Assembly: GCF_035582795.1 (NCBI RefSeq)
Contig: NC_134368.1
Span: forward strand, 37,136,501 to 37,200,500
Length of the DNA stretch: 64,000 bases
Source of the DNA: Mycteria americana
Taxonomy: Eukaryota > Chordata > Aves > Ciconiiformes > Ciconiidae
Direction of reading: 5' to 3'
Part shown: positions 60,836-64,000 of the stretch, in pieces
How positions within the stretch are numbered: position 1 is the first letter of the stretch
Layout of the letters: each line of letters begins with the position of its first letter
Notes under the pieces: model-generated
Database searches by the model: none
Told to the model about the DNA's origin: nothing
What the model saw: only the letters and a program-made list of their open reading frames with translations
Position numbers and translations under genes: made by a program

Positions 60836-60923
60836 CTGTAAAAACAAAATGAATTACTTAGGTGTTCAAAACTCAAGAAACATTTAATAAAATACTGTGC
60901 AAGAAGCAATATTGTGAAGTTAC

Positions 60924-61061
60924 CCGTATCCAGTTCCTTTCTTTCCTGGAATAGTATAAAAATTCTTTCCAGGAGGAATGTATCTTTCTTTGGCTTTCAG
61001 TTGTGGACTGAAATATGCATATGAACCTCCTATGGTTCCATAATAGCTGCCAAGTCCACAT
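60924..61061 (-). CDS. CFAP96: CFAP96 exon (CGLGSYYGTIGG block)
   Basis: A 138-nt exon encoding CGLGSYYGTIGGSYAYFSPQ, then LKAKERYIPPGKNFYTIPGK and KGTGY. CGLGSYYGTIGG and GKN-YT-PGKKGTGYG are highly conserved CFAP96 blocks. Acceptor tttttag, donor gtaact. It enters and leaves in phase 2. Confidence 0.95.
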
Positions 61062-63915
61062 CTAAAAACAGCAAATGAACACATTAATTAATGTTTTGCA
61101 AATATTTCAGGCTTTTCATATCTAGTGTGCTAAAATGACAGTAAGTATAAAACCCAAGCAATATATACATCTCAAGAGTTAAATATAAAACCAGATGAGA
61201 TCCACTGTCCATGGATCTCCTACTACAGCAATTCCGTTCACTGTGTTATGGCCAGAAAAGAAACAAGATGGCGGCAGAGATGAAGTTTTAAGGTATCTTA
61301 ATAATATCAATAGGCTTAATAGAGGTTGTTTTAATTTTGCACCAACAAGGTGAAGTAACACTGGTAGAGACAGATTCACAAACAGAGACCCAGAGGAACA
61401 GGTTAAACAGACTTGGTGCTTGATGACAAGAAAAGTCTTTCCCACAAGTTTACAGAGAACAGTAAGTTAGTGTTGGTACGATAATGGAGTGGCAGGTAAC
61501 GTGGGGTACCTATCTGAAAGGTTTTTTTTCTGGGAGATGTTAGGACTAGTTAACTTTCTGTCTTGTCACAGAAGGAAAATAAAAGGAGGCACAGCTCATT
61601 TAGGAGAAATGCCTCTCCCTACAAAGCTGCAGGAATTCACAAAGACTGTTTTTTAAAGACCAACTTGAAAATCAGTATTTGCTGACAAGTGTATGGCATG
61701 CTCTCAAAGTACATGATCATAGAGCTGCTAAAGGAGAAAAGGACCAAGACAAACTAATGAAATAGCTGAATGGCAATTTGGTCCACTAAGCTGCAGCTAC
61801 AGTGGTCCAAAAAAACCCCAAACAACCAACCCACTGTCCTCACACCCCAAAAATCCAAAACAGAACTGAAAAAAATAAACAGGGGCTACTGTATGAGATC
61901 TGTCAACTACTCCATATAGCCGAAGTAATCTGCTTTGCCTGTACTGTCTGCAATTATTGTGGGGAGAGAGTAAAGTGTCTCAATGAGTTCCTACTTAAAA
62001 AGGCCATTAACAAATACTGACAGGATCGCAATGCCAAGATAACATTTGCCATCTTTGCACAGAATGCTAACCTGCCTGTTGATTACCCTCCCTTTACTTA
62101 GGGACTTCATAAACCCATATATAGAAAAAAACGGGCAAACTGACAGTGCACAGACAACCTTTATCTTGGTGTTTCCTAGCTCTTAAGTGCTTTATTTCAT
62201 TTTCTTTAAATGTCACTTTGTGTGTAGGCTTTTTGTATGCCAGTAACAAAATAAGAGAGGACAGATTTATGAAGAAAAGAAAGGCCCAGGCTTCAGTCAC
62301 ATCTTCAGAATATGACATCTTTGCAACCTTTCCATTTGCAGCCAACAACAAACGTGGCTCCACTGTAAAGGAAAGACTCCCAAGAGCTGCTTATCATTCA
62401 GGCAGCCAAGACTAACAACTCAATGAACAGCAACAGAGCTCTGCACTAGTTCCTTAGTTACAATGGGAGTCAGTTTTGAATATAAGAAACGTATCATCGC
62501 TCTCCATAATTGCTTCAGGATTCCATTAAAAGACAACCTAACCACTTTCCCAGCCTCTGCTTTGTACTACTCTGCCAGTACAGATGTAGGGGAGGATAAA
62601 GACAATAAAGAACCTGTCCTAAAGTTCATGTTTAGAAGAATTCAAAAGTCTTACAACAAGAATAAGAGCATGAGCTGCTGCACCCACAGCCAACAAGTTC
62701 GTTTGTGGAGGCAGTACATGGAAGAGAGCACATTAGCAGGTCTTCGTTGTAAGCAGGACTCCCACTGTTGGACTCAGAACCCAGAAAGTAAGTGAACAGG
62801 ACTCTCATTGACTGACATGGATTTGAAATCAGTGCCTAGGTGTTTCTAACAGTTAAACCCTTACAAATAATTTGGTTGCTATAAAGTCAAGTTGTAGTTG
62901 AAAGAAAGTTTTGAACACAGGGCTCACACATTGTCTGTCCCGTCAGAAATAGCACACGTATATCCAACAGAAAGCCTGCACACCATGTCTTACATTCCTA
63001 TTAAAAGCTAAGATGTTCCTGTAACATGCAAGAGAAGATAGCTAATCCTTGCATACTAAAATATATAGACATAAAATAAAAAGAGATTACTCTCCCAACT
63101 TTCTGAAAGCAAAGCTGCAGAAAGATATGACTAAATATAACCATGAACTGTAAGAACTAGGCCCTGTACACAGACTGAATCCGCCTGTCTCTTATTGCAG
63201 CAACAAGAACAAAACAAGATTGTATAGTTATAAATTAGTAACCAGGCTCTATCTGTTTTTCACATGTGAATAATAATAGTTACATGACACCAATTGCATT
63301 GGTGTCATTTTGTCGTGCAGTTAATGTTGTGCAAATTGCAAAGATGCATTTCTTTTAATATTCTGCATATATTCCTCAGCTCTGTAACATCTTCTGATCA
63401 TCCTATAGGATAAATGGTATTCTTTCTAGCAAAAAGATAATGGATATGGATTTACTGAGAGGAAAATGTTGCACCTGGATAATGGCCCCTTTTCCTACTG
63501 ATTATGCAATATACATGCCATCTCTATTTTGGGAGGCTCAGAAATGGGAGGGAGAAGATATTGTATCTAACAAGTTCCAACAGATTTTCTCCTAAATTAA
63601 AATGAAATATTCATTTGTTAATTATACACATCCTTTTCCCATAGCCATCTTCATTTTCATCAAAAATAAAAAGCTAAAGGGTAAGAAAACTGTTTACAGC
63701 AAAAAACAGAAGTTAAGAGCAAGCATCAGGACCTGTGTTCAGCCTTCCCTGTGTTGCTGCTCAAAATTCGTTGCTCAGTACTGACTAACACTACCTTGTA
63801 GAAAACAACGATATTGTACTCTCATTACAGGTTTTATAAGAAATTATCTGTGAAAATCATCTTTAGCATACAGAAAAGAAAAACAGTCAATTTAAAACAT
63901 TTTCACAACACTTAC
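61062..63915 (-). other. CFAP96: CFAP96 intron
   Basis: A 2.85-kb intron. It holds a YY1-type AAGATGGCGGC at about 61266-61276 away from any CpG island. Open frames up to 110 codons occur on the + strand (62146-62415 and 62463-62795), with no recognisable product. No transposon family was recognised. Confidence 0.7.
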
Positions 63916-64000
63916 GGCAATTTGTCTCCATTACTGGGAAGGAAAGCTTTGCCCAAATTTTTCTTTGATTCTGCCAATCTATAGCGTCTCCTTAGCTGAA
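63916..64000 (-). CDS. CFAP96: CFAP96 exon, cut by window edge
   Basis: The visible 85 nt encode RRRYRLAESKKNLGKAFLPS then NGDKLP, matching the KKNLGKAFLPSNG block of CFAP96. Donor gtaagt, phase 2 out, joining CC+A to the next exon. The exon continues beyond position 64000, so the N-terminal third of the protein and the promoter are outside the window. Confidence 0.93.

Noticed and set aside
62146-62795. Two + strand frames in a CFAP96 intron
   Set aside because: Antisense to the gene, not recognised, and without splice or poly(A) context. Treated as chance frames.
1-64000. CRISPR arrays, tRNA or rRNA genes, bacterial-type operons
   Set aside because: None was seen. The gene structure with introns, CR1 elements and synteny is that of a vertebrate nuclear genome.

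Overview
The window looks like bird nuclear DNA. It is AT-rich with one CpG island, the genes are split into short exons by long introns, and the recognisable transposons are CR1-type LINEs plus one LTR with alpharetrovirus-like layout. The gene order PDLIM3 - CCDC110 - CFAP96 (C4orf47), with the last gene on the opposite strand, matches the order known from human 4q35. SORBS2, which lies next to PDLIM3 in other vertebrates, is not visible here and would be expected before position 1.

Positions 1-8280 are intergenic and carry a 5'-truncated CR1 copy (505-1136, +). Positions 8281-33670 hold the complete PDLIM3 (ALP) gene on the + strand: a promoter with a perfect CRE palindrome, nine coding exons and a 3' UTR. 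Exon 4 (23747-23934) and exons 5+6 (24378-24445, 27790-28053) are alternatives, and reading phase forbids joining exon 4 to exon 5. The two routes give proteins of 363 and 315 residues, and each carries its own ZM-like motif before the shared LIM domain. Two antisense CR1 copies lie in introns 1 and 3.

Positions 33671-45840 are intergenic, with no gene I can support. This stretch holds a 142-bp dispersed direct duplication, a 14-bp perfect hairpin and some small tandem duplications. A CpG island at 45840-46460 starts CCDC110 (+). Four of its exons are clear (46749-51015), but its last ~580 bp (51016-51593) keep recognisable homology only across about five frameshifts and a nonsense codon, so the C-terminal coiled coil is decayed or was badly assembled.

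Positions 54953-64000 hold CFAP96 on the - strand, convergent with CCDC110. Its last five coding exons are complete and one further exon is cut by the window edge. A solo LTR (about 57368-57773) sits antisense in one of its introns. Just beyond the CFAP96 stop codon, on the same strand, are two well-formed exons (54622-54646 and 54225-54471) that encode an unrecognised, protein-like C-terminus ending in TGA. They are the best candidate here for something undescribed.

The three named genes share no pathway: PDLIM3 is a muscle Z-disc/actinin adaptor, CCDC110 a testis-associated coiled-coil protein and CFAP96 a ciliary/centrosomal protein. They are neighbours by conserved synteny. All coordinates come from reading splice sites and phases by eye. 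No database search or transcript evidence was available.
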